DNA of 40,948 nt from Paraburkholderia panacisoli. GTDB lineage: Bacteria > Pseudomonadota > Gammaproteobacteria > Burkholderiales > Burkholderiaceae. Location of the stretch: positions 1 through 40,948 of the forward strand of contig NZ_VTUZ01000065.1 in the NCBI RefSeq assembly GCF_008369935.1. Direction: 5' to 3'. Both the position numbers and the translations under genes were made by a program. The notes under the pieces are model-generated. The model was not told the origin of the DNA and did no database searches. It saw only the letters and a list, made by a program, of their open reading frames with translations. Below are positions 23,102 through 31,476 of this stretch, in pieces (positions within the stretch are counted from its first letter, which is position 1; every line of letters starts with the position of its first letter).

Positions 23102-24079
23102 ATGCGCGCTATCCAGAACATCGCTTTCGGCGACCCCGTCGACACTCTGAAACTCGTTGACCTTCCGGAGCCGGCCAACCCCCGCCCGAATGAAGTCCTG
23201 ATCGCGATGGAGTATGCCCCCATCAACGGCAATGACCTGGCCGTCATCACCAATCGCTTCGTCTACTCGACTCCGCTGCCCTCGATCGTGGGCAACGAAG
23301 GCGTCGGGCGAGTTCTGCAGGTCGGTTCGAATGTCTCCAACGTGAAGGTCGGCGACCGCGTGTTGCCCCCGCTTTATGCGTTGACCTGGCGCGAGCACCT
23401 GGTGATCCCGGCCAAGGGGCTGATTGCGCTGCCTGCCAACGTCGATCCACGTCAACTGGCCATGCTGCGCATCAATCCTCCCACGGCCGTACTTCTGCTG
23501 GGGCGCTTCGTTGACCTCAAGGAAGGCGACTGGGTCGTGCAAAACGCGGCCAACTCCGGCATCGGCCGTACCGTGATCGCGTTGGCGAAGAAGCGTGGCC
23601 TGCGGACCATCAACTTCGTACGTCGTCCGGAGCTGGTCAAGGAACTGGAAGAAGCGGGTGGGGACGTCGTTCTCGTCGATGAGCCGGGCGCCATCGACAA
23701 AGCCAAGGCCGCGGTCGGTCCGGGCAACGTTCGTCTGGCCATCGACGGCCTGAGCGGTTCGGCTGCGGTGCGCCTGATCGACGTGCTGTCGCAAAACGGT
23801 ACGCTGGTGAGCTATGCGTTCACAAGCGGCGAGCTGGTCATGCCGCTCAAGGTCGTGGACCTGCATCTGCGCGGCATCGTCGTGCGCGGCATATACATCG
23901 ACCTTCCCGAATACCTGCCGTACATCATGGACGCAATCAAGGAGTCTGCCGAACTGATGGCTCGCGGCGAGCTCGACCTGCCTGTGGCTGCCGTCTATCC
24001 GCTTGCGGACTACCAGAAGGCCGTCGCTCATGCAATCAAAGGTGGCAAGGTGCTGCTCGACTTGCGCTCATCGAACTGA
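23102..24079 (+). CDS. Medium-chain reductase, enoyl reductase-like
   Basis: A 325-residue zinc-independent MDR protein with IAMEYAPINGNDLAVITNRF, IVGNEGVGRVLQVGSNV, the cofactor segment WVVQNAANSGIGRTVIALAK (about 143-162) and a C-terminal LADYQKAVAHAIKGGKVLL. It is related to, but clearly distinct from, the gene just upstream; the two share the N-A-A-N-S-x-x-G-(K/R) nucleotide-binding turn. GGACGTAAGCC precedes the ATG. A 153-base gap separates the two, so it may be co-transcribed or have its own promoter. It probably reduces an alkenal, enone or quinone. Confidence 0.87.
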   Translation: MRAIQNIAFGDPVDTLKLVDLPEPANPRPNEVLIAMEYAPINGNDLAVITNRFVYSTPLPSIVGNEGVGRVLQVGSNVSNVKVGDRVLPPLYALTWREHLVIPAKGLIALPANVDPRQLAMLRINPPTAVLLLGRFVDLKEGDWVVQNAANSGIGRTVIALAKKRGLRTINFVRRPELVKELEEAGGDVVLVDEPGAIDKAKAAVGPGNVRLAIDGLSGSAAVRLIDVLSQNGTLVSYAFTSGELVMPLKVVDLHLRGIVVRGIYIDLPEYLPYIMDAIKESAELMARGELDLPVAAVYPLADYQKAVAHAIKGGKVLLDLRSSN

Positions 24080-24155
24080 CCTGGCTGGTCTCCCAAGTGC
24101 CGTGCTCCTGGGCGAGCATGGCTTCGTTGACTTACGTTGCCTTTGAGGTGTCGAA

Positions 24156-24755
24156 ATGAAGATTGGTTTTATTGGAGCCGGTGTTGTAGCGCAGTCCATC
24201 GCCAGGAGCGCCATTCAAGCAGGACATGAGGTTGTCTTGAGCGCTCGTCGTGGGCCGCAGGCTTTGAGTGGTATCGTGGCCGGACTCGGTCCGAACGCGT
24301 CGGCAGATACGGTTCAGGAGGTGGCCCGGCTCGAGCTGGTCATGCTCGCCGTTCCATGGCTTCAAGTGTCATCGGCCCTGGAAGGCTTAACCAATTGGGC
24401 AGGCCGCATTCTGGTGGATACCACCAACCCTTTTACGCAATATGAGCCTCAATTGATTCTGGCCAACCTGGGGGACAAGGGCGCCAGCGAGATCGTCGCG
24501 GCACACGCGCCAGGGGCTCGTGTGGTCAAGGCGTTCAATGCCATCCGCATGGAGCACTACGACAAGGGCCCCAAGTTTCATGACGGAAAGCGCGTCATCT
24601 TCGTCTCCGGTGACGACAAGGACGCGAAGGCGGTGGTGATCGGACTAGTCAACGATTTTGGCTACGCACCTGTGGATCTTGGCGGTCTGGTTTCGGGCGG
24701 TCGCATGCAGCAAGCGGGTGGTCCGATTGCTGGCCACGACTGGGTCGTCGCATAG
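24156..24755 (+). CDS. NADPH-dependent F420 reductase-like oxidoreductase
   Basis: A 199-residue protein with a single Rossmann domain of the F420-oxidoreductase/ProC-like superfamily (COG2085). It starts KIGFIGAGVVAQSIARSAIQ, has the NADP-binding SARRGPQAL, then LVMLAVPWLQVSSAL, ILVDTTNPFTQYEP and GARVVKAFNAIRMEHY. The organism group does not make F420, so the partner is likely another flavin-type or unknown cofactor. It follows the two MDR genes on the same strand after 76 bases and is probably part of the same TetR-controlled group. Confidence 0.85.
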   Translation: MKIGFIGAGVVAQSIARSAIQAGHEVVLSARRGPQALSGIVAGLGPNASADTVQEVARLELVMLAVPWLQVSSALEGLTNWAGRILVDTTNPFTQYEPQLILANLGDKGASEIVAAHAPGARVVKAFNAIRMEHYDKGPKFHDGKRVIFVSGDDKDAKAVVIGLVNDFGYAPVDLGGLVSGGRMQQAGGPIAGHDWVVA

Positions 24756-24874
24756 GACTGCAAGGTATGCAAACCAATGGCGCGTTATTGCCGGGGAGCA
24801 GGGCGGCTGGATGTCCGGTTGAATCCACCGTCCGTCTATCGCGCCAGAAAATCGTTTTGTATCTGTTGAGCATC

Positions 24875-25258
24875 TTATTGGCGGATGCGGCGGTGTTGTT
24901 CAAACGCGGTCTGGCATGAAACGCAGCGGGCCGTGAAGGGTGCGGCGGCAAGCCGTTCATAACCGATCGGGTCCCCGCACTCGACGCATGCGCTGTAGAG
25001 GCCGGCGGCGATGCGTGCCAGCGCTGCCTCGATCTGCTGCAGTTCGTCGAAGTCGTGCCGCGCGAGCGCAGCGCGCAACTCGTCGCCCGCCTTGCGCGAT
25101 GCGGTCTCGTCGGGATGCGACTCGGGGCCCAGCGCTTCGGGCGGTCGGGCTCCGGCGAGATCTCCGTATTCGCCGTGTAGCGCTGCCAGCAACTCGCGAC
25201 GGCGCTCGCAGAGCGTTTGCTGTAACAGCGCGAGTTCGGAAGAGGTGAGGGTGATCAT
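24875..25258 (-). CDS. TraR/DksA family zinc-finger protein
   Basis: A 127-residue protein with a coiled-coil N-terminal half (LLQQTLCERRRELLAAL; ELQQIEAALARIAAG) and a C4 zinc finger Cys91-x2-Cys94 ... Cys112-x2-Cys115 (YSACVECGDPIGYERLAAAP, TARCVSC). This is the DksA/TraR pattern that binds in the RNA polymerase secondary channel. The Asp-Ala tip of DksA is not evident: the segment between the helices reads HPDETASRKAGDEL, so polymerase effects may differ. ATG 25258 was chosen because 26 further upstream residues (from 25336) are unlike the family. It stands alone between oxidoreductase genes and decayed sequence. Confidence 0.87.
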   Translation of the reverse strand: MITLTSSELALLQQTLCERRRELLAALHGEYGDLAGARPPEALGPESHPDETASRKAGDELRAALARHDFDELQQIEAALARIAAGLYSACVECGDPIGYERLAAAPFTARCVSCQTAFEQHRRIRQ

Positions 25259-25431
25259 GGACAGGTTCGATGTGTTCTGTAACGCCCGCACAATGGTGAA
25301 ATCGCGAAGGCCTATCGTCAGATGGCATACGCCCAATTAAGTGTTTAACTCACCCGTCATTTGAGCCAGATCATGTTTGACGGGCATACCTTAAGTATAG
25401 GGTTTGCAAATGATCGGATGGTTCGGGAACG

Positions 25432-26085
25432 TTGCTCCTCCTGAAGGTCGCATTTAGCGCATCGGCCATACCTAAAGCGGGTGCGACAAGTCGAACTGTT
25501 CTCATGCACGATCGACACTTAATCCGCGCCGCGAACGTTGCATATCGCTTCGCCGCCGAGCCGTCACGAGGATGTCGGACTGCGCAGAGCGTCAAGACCT
25601 TGCGCGAACGGTTGAGCGACCGCACGCTCGATCTGCTGTTCATCAACGCCGGTATTGTCCGGTCCATCGAGAAGACGCCGCTGACGGCTACAGAGCAGGA
25701 CTTCTTTGACATGATGCTCGTCAACGCATTCAGCCCGGTGCGATTGATCGAGACGCTCGAGGATGTCGTTGCTGTTGACGGAACGATCGCGGTCATGTCA
25801 TCGGAGCTCGGGAGTATCGCGAACAACAACGGCTTCTGGGATCTTTACAGCTCCAGCATGTCTGCACTCAATATGCTCATGAAGTGCTACCTCGGCCACC
25901 GGCCGAACAACCGGCGAGCACTGCTGCTCGTGGCGCCCGGTTGGGTGCGAACCGAGATGGGAGGGGCCGACGCCATGTTCTCGGTTGATGAAAGCATTCC
26001 GCTCGTTGTCGATGTGGTTACCCGGAACCAGGGGAAGACGGGGCTGCGCTTTATCGACCGGTTCGACCAGGTGCTGCCCTGGTAA
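25432..26085 (+). pseudogene. Short-chain dehydrogenase remnant (N-terminus and catalytic Lys lost)
   Basis: From about codon 55 the frame is a C-factor-like SDR: LSDRTLDLLFINAGIVRSIE, NAFSPVRLIETLEDVV, IAVMSSELGSIANNNG, then LYSSSMSALNMLMKCY, APGWVRTEMGGADAMFSVDE and VLPW at the end. The first 50 or so codons lack the TGxxxGIG cofactor motif and look like noise. The active-site motif YxxxK reads YSSSM, so the catalytic Lys is replaced by Met. Both defects argue that this is a decaying gene, though the second half is still open. A truncated LysR relative lies just downstream in convergent orientation. Confidence 0.75.
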
Positions 26086-26149
26086 TCACGAGGCTGGTGC
26101 AATCCAGGGCCGGAGTGGGTACTGGTGTGTCGCAGCAGCACCGACGTTT

Positions 26150-26310
26150 CTTCGTGGGTTGCCCGCAAGCGATGAAACGAAGTCCAGAAAGGCGCTGGTC
26201 TTGGCCGGCATGTGGTTGCGCGAAGGGTACAGGGCATAGAGAGGAAACCTTTCGTCGGTCCATGAGGTTGACCCTGAACGGCCTGTCGTGGGATTGCGGT
26301 TCAAACGTCG
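26150..26310 (-). pseudogene. LysR regulator remnant with internal deletion
   Basis: On the minus strand the frame reads RNPTTGRSGSTSWTDERFPL, YALYPSRNHMPAKTSAFLDF, VSSLAG. It matches the end of the LysR protein at 17389-18303 (WTDERFPLYAYHPSRHHTPAK ... FLDFIVAL). The RNPTTGR part corresponds to RNPETGK, which in the intact protein lies about 60 residues before WTDERF. An internal piece of the effector domain is therefore missing, as is everything N-terminal. Confidence 0.72.
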
Positions 26311-26621
26311 CGCTCTTGCGTGCATCGGTCACTCGTGGGACTGCCCTTGCGGGCGGTCCTGCCCTCACGCGGGCGCTGACTTGATTGTTCCGAACGATGT
26401 CTTCCGCACGTACAGCCATTTTCAGGCGACCTTTAATAGCGAAGAAGCAGGCCGACCGCGTCCTGATCGAGTCGGCTGACGGCTTGCTATCACTTGTCGA
26501 CACAAGTGCCCTGCGTGCCTGACGCGATATCAATGAACGAGGGCGCGTTCGTTTTCGGACTTGCGTCGCTCGAGCGCGCGACAGCCGTCTTTTTCGATAA
26601 CAATCGCGGGTCGAGAGCAAC
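26311..26621. other. Decayed stretch without a recognised gene
   Basis: This is the space between the LysR remnant and the esterase gene. Long but low-quality frames exist on both strands, and no domain is visible. Given the remnants on its left, it is probably eroded coding sequence. Confidence 0.45.
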
Positions 26622-27455
26622 ATGCGTGCATTGGCGAGACGAAGGTTCATTTCACTGTCACTGGCCGCATGCGCAGCCGGCATAGTCCCGTCTCGGGCGC
26701 GCGAGCACGACGAACCGGGCGGCATCGCCTATGGCAAGGCGCCGCGCCAGCGGCTAGATGTATATGCGCCAAAGTCCCGCACCCGCACGAACCACCCCGT
26801 CGTCGTGTATTTCTACGGCGGAGCCTGGCAAAGTGGTCATCGCTCGGCGTCGCGCGGAGTTGCGCAAGCGCTCGCCGCGCGAGGCATCGTAACGATCGCG
26901 CCGGACTACCGCATCTATCCGGAGACTGTCTTCCCTGGCTTTCTCGACGACCCTGCTGCCGCCGTGCGCTGGACGCGCGATCATGTGCGCGAATTCGGCG
27001 GCGACCGCGGACGCATTTTCGTGATGGGGCATTCCTCCGGCGCGCATATGGCGGCGATGCTCGCGACCGATCCGCGCTATCTGGCCGCGCAGGGCATGTC
27101 GAATACCTCGCTCTCCGGGATGATCGGACTCGCGGGTCCGTACGCCGCAATTCCGACGAGCGACCCTCACATGAATGAGATCTTTCCGATTGCACTGCGC
27201 CAGCGGGCGCTGCCCATCGCATTCGTCACGGGACACGAGCCACCGATGTTGCTCGCCGCCGGCACGGCGGATACCGATGTCGATCCGCATAACAGTGATC
27301 GTTTCGCAGACGCGCTGCGCGCGCATCGCGGCGCCGTCGAACTGAAAAAATATCCGGGTTACGGCCACGATACGATCGTCGAGTCGTTTTCGGCGGGGCA
27401 GAATACGGTCTCACCGGTTCTGGCCGACGTCACCGCCTTCATCGACGCGCATTAA
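26622..27455 (+). CDS. Exported alpha/beta-hydrolase, carboxylesterase type
   Basis: A 277-residue protein. The N-terminus MRALARRRFISLSLAACAAG has an RRRF-x-(S/L) Tat-like motif and a hydrophobic stretch, so export is likely. The hydrolase fold follows: VVVYFYGGAWQSGHR (oxyanion hole, 61-74), VTIAPDYRIYPE, VMGHSSGAHMAAML with Ser138, AGTADTDVDP (acid) and PGYGHDTIV (His). This is the HSL/BD-FAE-like esterase group. It is read towards the methyltransferase gene, but 420 bases including an SDR remnant separate them. Confidence 0.86.
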   Translation: MRALARRRFISLSLAACAAGIVPSRAREHDEPGGIAYGKAPRQRLDVYAPKSRTRTNHPVVVYFYGGAWQSGHRSASRGVAQALAARGIVTIAPDYRIYPETVFPGFLDDPAAAVRWTRDHVREFGGDRGRIFVMGHSSGAHMAAMLATDPRYLAAQGMSNTSLSGMIGLAGPYAAIPTSDPHMNEIFPIALRQRALPIAFVTGHEPPMLLAAGTADTDVDPHNSDRFADALRAHRGAVELKKYPGYGHDTIVESFSAGQNTVSPVLADVTAFIDAH

Positions 27456-27875
27456 AGAGGCGATTCGATAATCGGCGCAGAAAGGTTGCGGCTTTCGCCC
27501 TGTCGAAATGGCCGGTGTCGAAAGCGAAGGCGTCATAGGAGTGTCTCGCTAGCCGATCGGACGAATGTCTCTTGATGGCGAACGGCCGCAGGTGGTCGAC
27601 AGTTCGCGTTCAAACGTTGGCTCTGTCGAATGTTCATCGAACAGGGAGACAGGGGACGCGCATCGCGGACGCAATGGCCTGTCTCGCCACGATGTCACAT
27701 ACGACCGGATTCACTGTCTTGGTCGATGGTGGTGGCGTGACAAGATGAAACTTGGAACTCCCGTGCAATCTTGTACAAGTGGCCGGGCGGCACTAACCTG
27801 ACCACCATGCGTTGGCGCGGCTCGCGTCAATCCGATGTCGGGGCGCGATAGGGTGACCCCGGATGGAGGTGTGCC
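27456..27875. other. Gap holding an SDR remnant
   Basis: Apart from the SDR tail at 27644-27748 nothing recognisable was seen. The methyltransferase gene is preceded by GGATGGAGGTG, a good ribosome site, at the end of this gap. Confidence 0.5.
27644..27748 (+). pseudogene. C-terminal fragment of a short-chain dehydrogenase
   Basis: The frame reads GRQGTRIADAMACLATMSHT, TGFTVLVDGGGVTR and stops. It matches the universal classical-SDR end (GR.GTPEEIADAVAFLAS...VTG..L.VDGG) with two to three residues deleted after GT. There is no start or catalytic domain upstream, so this is a relic. Confidence 0.72.
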
Positions 27876-28688
27876 ATGGAACAAGACGAATTCAGCGCCT
27901 TTGAGCGTCAGGGCTGGGAAACAGTCGCACAGCCGTATCACTCGTATTTTGGCGAACTGACGACGCAGTCCAATGATGCGTTGCTCGACGCGCTTGAGGT
28001 ACGTGCCGGCGTCCAGTTCCTTGATGTCGCGTCAGGACCCGGCTATCTCGCGGCAGCGGCGGCGCGTCGTGGTGCCGATGTAGTCGGCGTCGATTTCGCG
28101 GACGCGATGATCCAACAAGCGAGACGCATTTTTCCCGACCTCGCATTCCGTCCCGGGAGCGCCGAAGATCTGCCATTTCCGGATATGAGTTTTGACGCGG
28201 TTGGTATCAGCTTCGGAATGCTGCATTTCGCTCGTCCCGAGGCTGCGCTCGCCGAAGCGTTTCGGGTGCTGCGCTCCGGCGGCAGAATCTCGTTTACGGT
28301 TTGGGCGCCGCCGGACCGGACCGTTGGATTCGGGATGGTGCTCAAGGCTATTGAGAAGCACGGTCGCATGGATGTCCAACTGCCGCCTGGGCCTCCGTTC
28401 TTCCGCTTCAGCGACTCGCACGAATCGGAGCGTGCGCTGCTTGATGCGGGCTTCGTTGAGCCCCGCACTAAGGAAGTCAGTCAAACGTTGCGTATCCGCG
28501 CGCCCGAAACGCCTTTCGACGTCCTGATGCGCGGTGGGGTGCGCGTCGCGGCGATCCTGAAGGCGCAGTCGCCAGAAGCGCTGGCTTCGATCCAGAAAGC
28601 TGTGGCCGGCGATGCGGCATCGTATACGAACAACGGTGAGGTGCAAGTCCCGATGCCGTGTGTACTCGCGTCTGCGAGAAAGCCCTGA
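27876..28688 (+). CDS. Class I SAM-dependent methyltransferase
   Basis: A 270-residue methyltransferase of the UbiE/Methyltransf_11 type. Motif I is FLDVASGPGYLAAAAARRGA (about 48-67), followed by VVGVDFADAMIQQARRIFPD (motif II), GSAEDLPFPDMSFDAVGISF, GMLHFARPEAALAEAFRVLR and GGRISFTVWAPP. The ATG lies behind GGAGGTGTGCC. The substrate is unknown; the layout suggests a small-molecule methyltransferase. It stands alone after decayed sequence. Confidence 0.88.
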   Translation: MEQDEFSAFERQGWETVAQPYHSYFGELTTQSNDALLDALEVRAGVQFLDVASGPGYLAAAAARRGADVVGVDFADAMIQQARRIFPDLAFRPGSAEDLPFPDMSFDAVGISFGMLHFARPEAALAEAFRVLRSGGRISFTVWAPPDRTVGFGMVLKAIEKHGRMDVQLPPGPPFFRFSDSHESERALLDAGFVEPRTKEVSQTLRIRAPETPFDVLMRGGVRVAAILKAQSPEALASIQKAVAGDAASYTNNGEVQVPMPCVLASARKP

Positions 28689-28755
28689 ATAGTCGTCCGG
28701 TTACGTCAGACCCGCGGCGCAGGCGCTAGACCATTAGTGTCGGTGGTCCGAGGAG

Positions 28756-28985
28756 GTGTCCATCTTGGCAATCGACGTCAAGGATCCCAACTACAAGCTC
28801 GACGAGAAGGCGACATATGCTACCGTCAACGGCGTCAAGTATGCAATCGTGCGCGCGGACGCCTGGTTCGACCAGATCCGGGCCGAGAACGCCCCTGCTC
28901 CGGGTGGCAAAGCGCTGGCGCTTCCGCCGGGGGACATAACCAAGAGTTGTGGAAAATTTTACGGCGACGGCAACCCCCTGACGAT
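28756..28985 (+). pseudogene. Short unknown frame, probably truncated by the LysR gene
   Basis: A GTG at 28756 directly after GAGGAG opens a frame reading MSILAIDVKDPNYKLDEKAT, YATVNGVKYAIVRADAWFDQ, IRAENAPAPGGKALALPPGD. The composition is gene-like and unlike shadow frames. After about codon 75 it runs antisense through the LysR gene (28988-29860) and becomes Arg/Ala/Ser-rich, so the original 3' part was probably lost. I do not recognise the family. Confidence 0.4.
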
Positions 28986-28987
28986 CC

Positions 28988-29860
28988 TCAAATCACATCC
29001 TGCAGGTGCCTCACAATCGCCGTTGTCACGGCCATCTTGCCGTGCTCCGCGCGCTCCAGCATGCCTACGATTCGCTTCGCATCTGGCTGGGGCAGCGGCA
29101 TCACCCGCAACGCGTCGTCGCACATCCACGACGAGCGCCGCAGCAGTGGCACAACCGCGACGCCGATCCCCTGGCGCACCAGTTCCGCAATGCCTTCCAG
29201 CGAGTTGAGTTCGAGAAATTCGTTTACCTTCAGGCGCTGCTTGCGTATCGCGCGATCAATGACGATGCCGGTTCGCTGTGTGCGGTCAAATCGCAGGAAT
29301 CGCTGCGACTTGAGCAACTCGGGTACCGATTCTGGAACCATGGTCGCATTGGCGAGCAGCACTAGCGGTTCCGAATAGACAGGTGTCCATTGCACGCTGG
29401 CTGGCCGGCGCCCAAGGGTGTCGATGATCACGGCCGCATCGATCTCGCCCGAGTCGACGCGCGCGGCCAGGTCGACGGATTTTGCCGCCATGATCCTCAC
29501 ATCGAGATTGGGTCGCGCGATCTTCAGATGCGCTGCGGCCTCGGCGAGCGCGCCCACGACCGACTCGACCGCCCCGATGGAGACCGGCCCGACGTCTTCT
29601 TCGAGGCCGCCCGCCACCATCCTCATGGCGTCATACAGCGATAGCAACTGCTGCGCGTGCGGCAACAGGCTTTTGCCCATCGCATTCAGCATCACCTTGC
29701 GCCCGCAGCGGTCGAACAGCTCATGTTTGAACTCGGTTTCGAGTGCGCGCATCTGCATGCTGACCGCCGATTGCGTGAGCGCCATCTGCTCGGCGGCAAC
29801 CGCAAACGAGCCGTGGCGTGCCACGGCCGCGAAGGTACGGAGAAAGCGTAACGTGCTCAA
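28988..29860 (-). CDS. LysR family transcriptional regulator
   Basis: A 290-residue LysR-type protein. The winged helix is STLRFLRTFAAVARHGSFAV, AAEQMALTQSAVSMQMRALE (residues 2-41), then a substrate domain with GEIDAAVIIDTLGRR and EGIAELVRQGIGVAVVPLLR. It begins at a TTG (29860) with GAGG at 5 bases; no ATG or GTG fits the conserved start. It is divergent from the transporter/amidohydrolase/DUF2817 genes, which it probably activates. A gapped inverted repeat (29939-29969) in the shared 250-bp region may be its binding site. Confidence 0.9.
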   Translation of the reverse strand: MSTLRFLRTFAAVARHGSFAVAAEQMALTQSAVSMQMRALETEFKHELFDRCGRKVMLNAMGKSLLPHAQQLLSLYDAMRMVAGGLEEDVGPVSIGAVESVVGALAEAAAHLKIARPNLDVRIMAAKSVDLAARVDSGEIDAAVIIDTLGRRPASVQWTPVYSEPLVLLANATMVPESVPELLKSQRFLRFDRTQRTGIVIDRAIRKQRLKVNEFLELNSLEGIAELVRQGIGVAVVPLLRRSSWMCDDALRVMPLPQPDAKRIVGMLERAEHGKMAVTTAIVRHLQDVI

Positions 29861-29938
29861 GTCAACCTCGACGACACCGGAAACGAATGCGCCCGCAACT
29901 GGCCGGACACGATTGTTACATCAAAAATTTTGAAGCGA

Positions 29939-29969
29939 ATCACAAGAAATTTTAGCTTTCTTTGGTGAT
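29939..29969. promoter_or_regulatory. Possible LysR binding site
   Basis: ATCACAAGAAA and TTTCTTTGGTGAT form an inverted repeat (two single-base gaps) around a 7-base centre, in the AT-rich region between the divergent LysR and transporter genes. Confidence 0.42.
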
Positions 29970-30110
29970 AACGGCTATGGACAATGAGTAGTCGAAAGAC
30001 GAACCGGTATCAAGCACAAGGCATGAAAGTGACCCAACTGCGTTTCAGTGCTGACGGGGCCGCTTGATTTATCCAAAAACAGACTATTTGCCGTGCTCAA
30101 GGAGACGTAA

Positions 30111-31436
30111 ATGGATGTACCCGTTCAACGAGGCGAATCTGATGCGTTGTCTCTCGCTGCCACAGGCACGAGGCCGTTCGACGCGCGCGTGATTGTCGTT
30201 GCAACTATCGGCAATGCGCTCGAGTGGTTTGACTTCACCGTCTTCTCGTTTTTTGCCGCGATCATCGCGAAGCAGTTTTTCCCGAGCGACAACGCCACCG
30301 CCTCGCTGTTGGCGGCCTGGACAACCTTCGGTGTGGGTTTTCTGACGAGGCCGCTCGGCGGCATCATTCTCGGCAACTATGCCGACCGTCACGGGCGCAA
30401 GTCCGCGCTGGTGGTGACGATTTCGTTGATGGCGCTCGGCGTGGGGATCATTGCGTTTTCGCCGACCTACGCGCAGATAGGCATCTTTGCGCCGATCCTC
30501 ATGCTGATCGGACGCTTCCTGCAAGGCTTTTCCGCTGGCGGCGAAGTGGGTAGCGCAACAGCGTTTCTCGTCGAACATGCACCGGTGGAGCGGCGCGGCG
30601 TCTACGGCAGCTTTCAGATGATCAGCCAGGCGTGCAGCATGCTGCTTGGTGCGCTGACCGGAGTGGCGCTGACCCAGTTTCTGAGTCCGGAGCAGCTCGA
30701 CCAGTTTGGCTGGCGCATTCCATTCATGCTCGGCTTGCTGATCGTGCCGGTGGGGCTCTATGTGCGTTCGAAGCTTGATGAATCGCCAGTTTTCAAAGAT
30801 CACGCGAAGCGGTTGCCGACGGCAAAATCGCCGTTCCTCGAATCAATCGTGATTCACTGGCGGGCGATTCTCGCCGGGTTTGGTCTGACGGTGTACGGCA
30901 CGATCGGCACTTACATCTTCTATTACTTCATGCCGAGTTACGCGACAAAGACGCTGGGCATCCCGTTCTCGAGCAGCGTCATTGCTTCGTGCTGCGCGGC
31001 CATCGCTTATATCGCCGCGACATTTGCGTCGGGGCTCGTCTCGGACGCTGTCGGCCGCAAAAAGCCGATGATGATCTCCACCGTTCTGAGCCTGCTGATC
31101 TCATATCCGCTCTTCGTGCTGCTGACAGGCCATCCGACACTGCCTGTGCTGATTCTTGTCCAGTGCAGCCTGATGGCAACGCTCGGTCTATTTCAGGGAT
31201 CGTACTGTGCGTTCGTCTGCGAACTGTTTCCGGCGCATGTGCGCTCGACGGGCATGGCCATCGGCTACAACTTTGCCGTGATGATATTCGGCGGCTTCGC
31301 GGGTGCAATTGCGACGCTGCTCATCAAGGTGACCGAAGACAAACTCGCGGTCGTCTATTACGGGCTGTTCGGCTGCGTCGTCGGATTCGTCACGATTGCA
31401 CTGCTGAAGGACCGCTCGAAGCAACCCCTGATGTAG
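30111..31436 (+). CDS. MFS transporter, metabolite:H+ symporter (MHS) family
   Basis: A 441-residue membrane protein with twelve predicted helices. MHS-family marks are IGNALEWFDFTVFSFFA (helix 1, about 32-48), RPLGGIILGNYADRHGRKSAL (loop 2-3 motif, in part GNYADRHGRK), LIGRFLQGFSAGGEVGSATA and ELFPAHVRSTGMAIGYN. This is the ProP/KgtP/citrate-type group of proton symporters for carboxylates and betaines. It is first in an operon with an M20 amidohydrolase (40 bases downstream) and a DUF2817 protein, so it likely imports an N-acyl amino acid, peptide or related carboxylate. Confidence 0.92.
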   Translation: MDVPVQRGESDALSLAATGTRPFDARVIVVATIGNALEWFDFTVFSFFAAIIAKQFFPSDNATASLLAAWTTFGVGFLTRPLGGIILGNYADRHGRKSALVVTISLMALGVGIIAFSPTYAQIGIFAPILMLIGRFLQGFSAGGEVGSATAFLVEHAPVERRGVYGSFQMISQACSMLLGALTGVALTQFLSPEQLDQFGWRIPFMLGLLIVPVGLYVRSKLDESPVFKDHAKRLPTAKSPFLESIVIHWRAILAGFGLTVYGTIGTYIFYYFMPSYATKTLGIPFSSSVIASCCAAIAYIAATFASGLVSDAVGRKKPMMISTVLSLLISYPLFVLLTGHPTLPVLILVQCSLMATLGLFQGSYCAFVCELFPAHVRSTGMAIGYNFAVMIFGGFAGAIATLLIKVTEDKLAVVYYGLFGCVVGFVTIALLKDRSKQPLM

Positions 31437-31476
31437 CCGGTCAAACGAACCACTTCTTAAGAAAGCAGGAACCCAT

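Noticed and set aside
22637..24031. Very long minus-strand open frame (464 codons) antisense to the two MDR genes
   Set aside because: It is His/Arg/Gln-rich, has no ribosome site or domain, and lies wholly opposite two well-supported reductase genes; it is a high-GC shadow frame.
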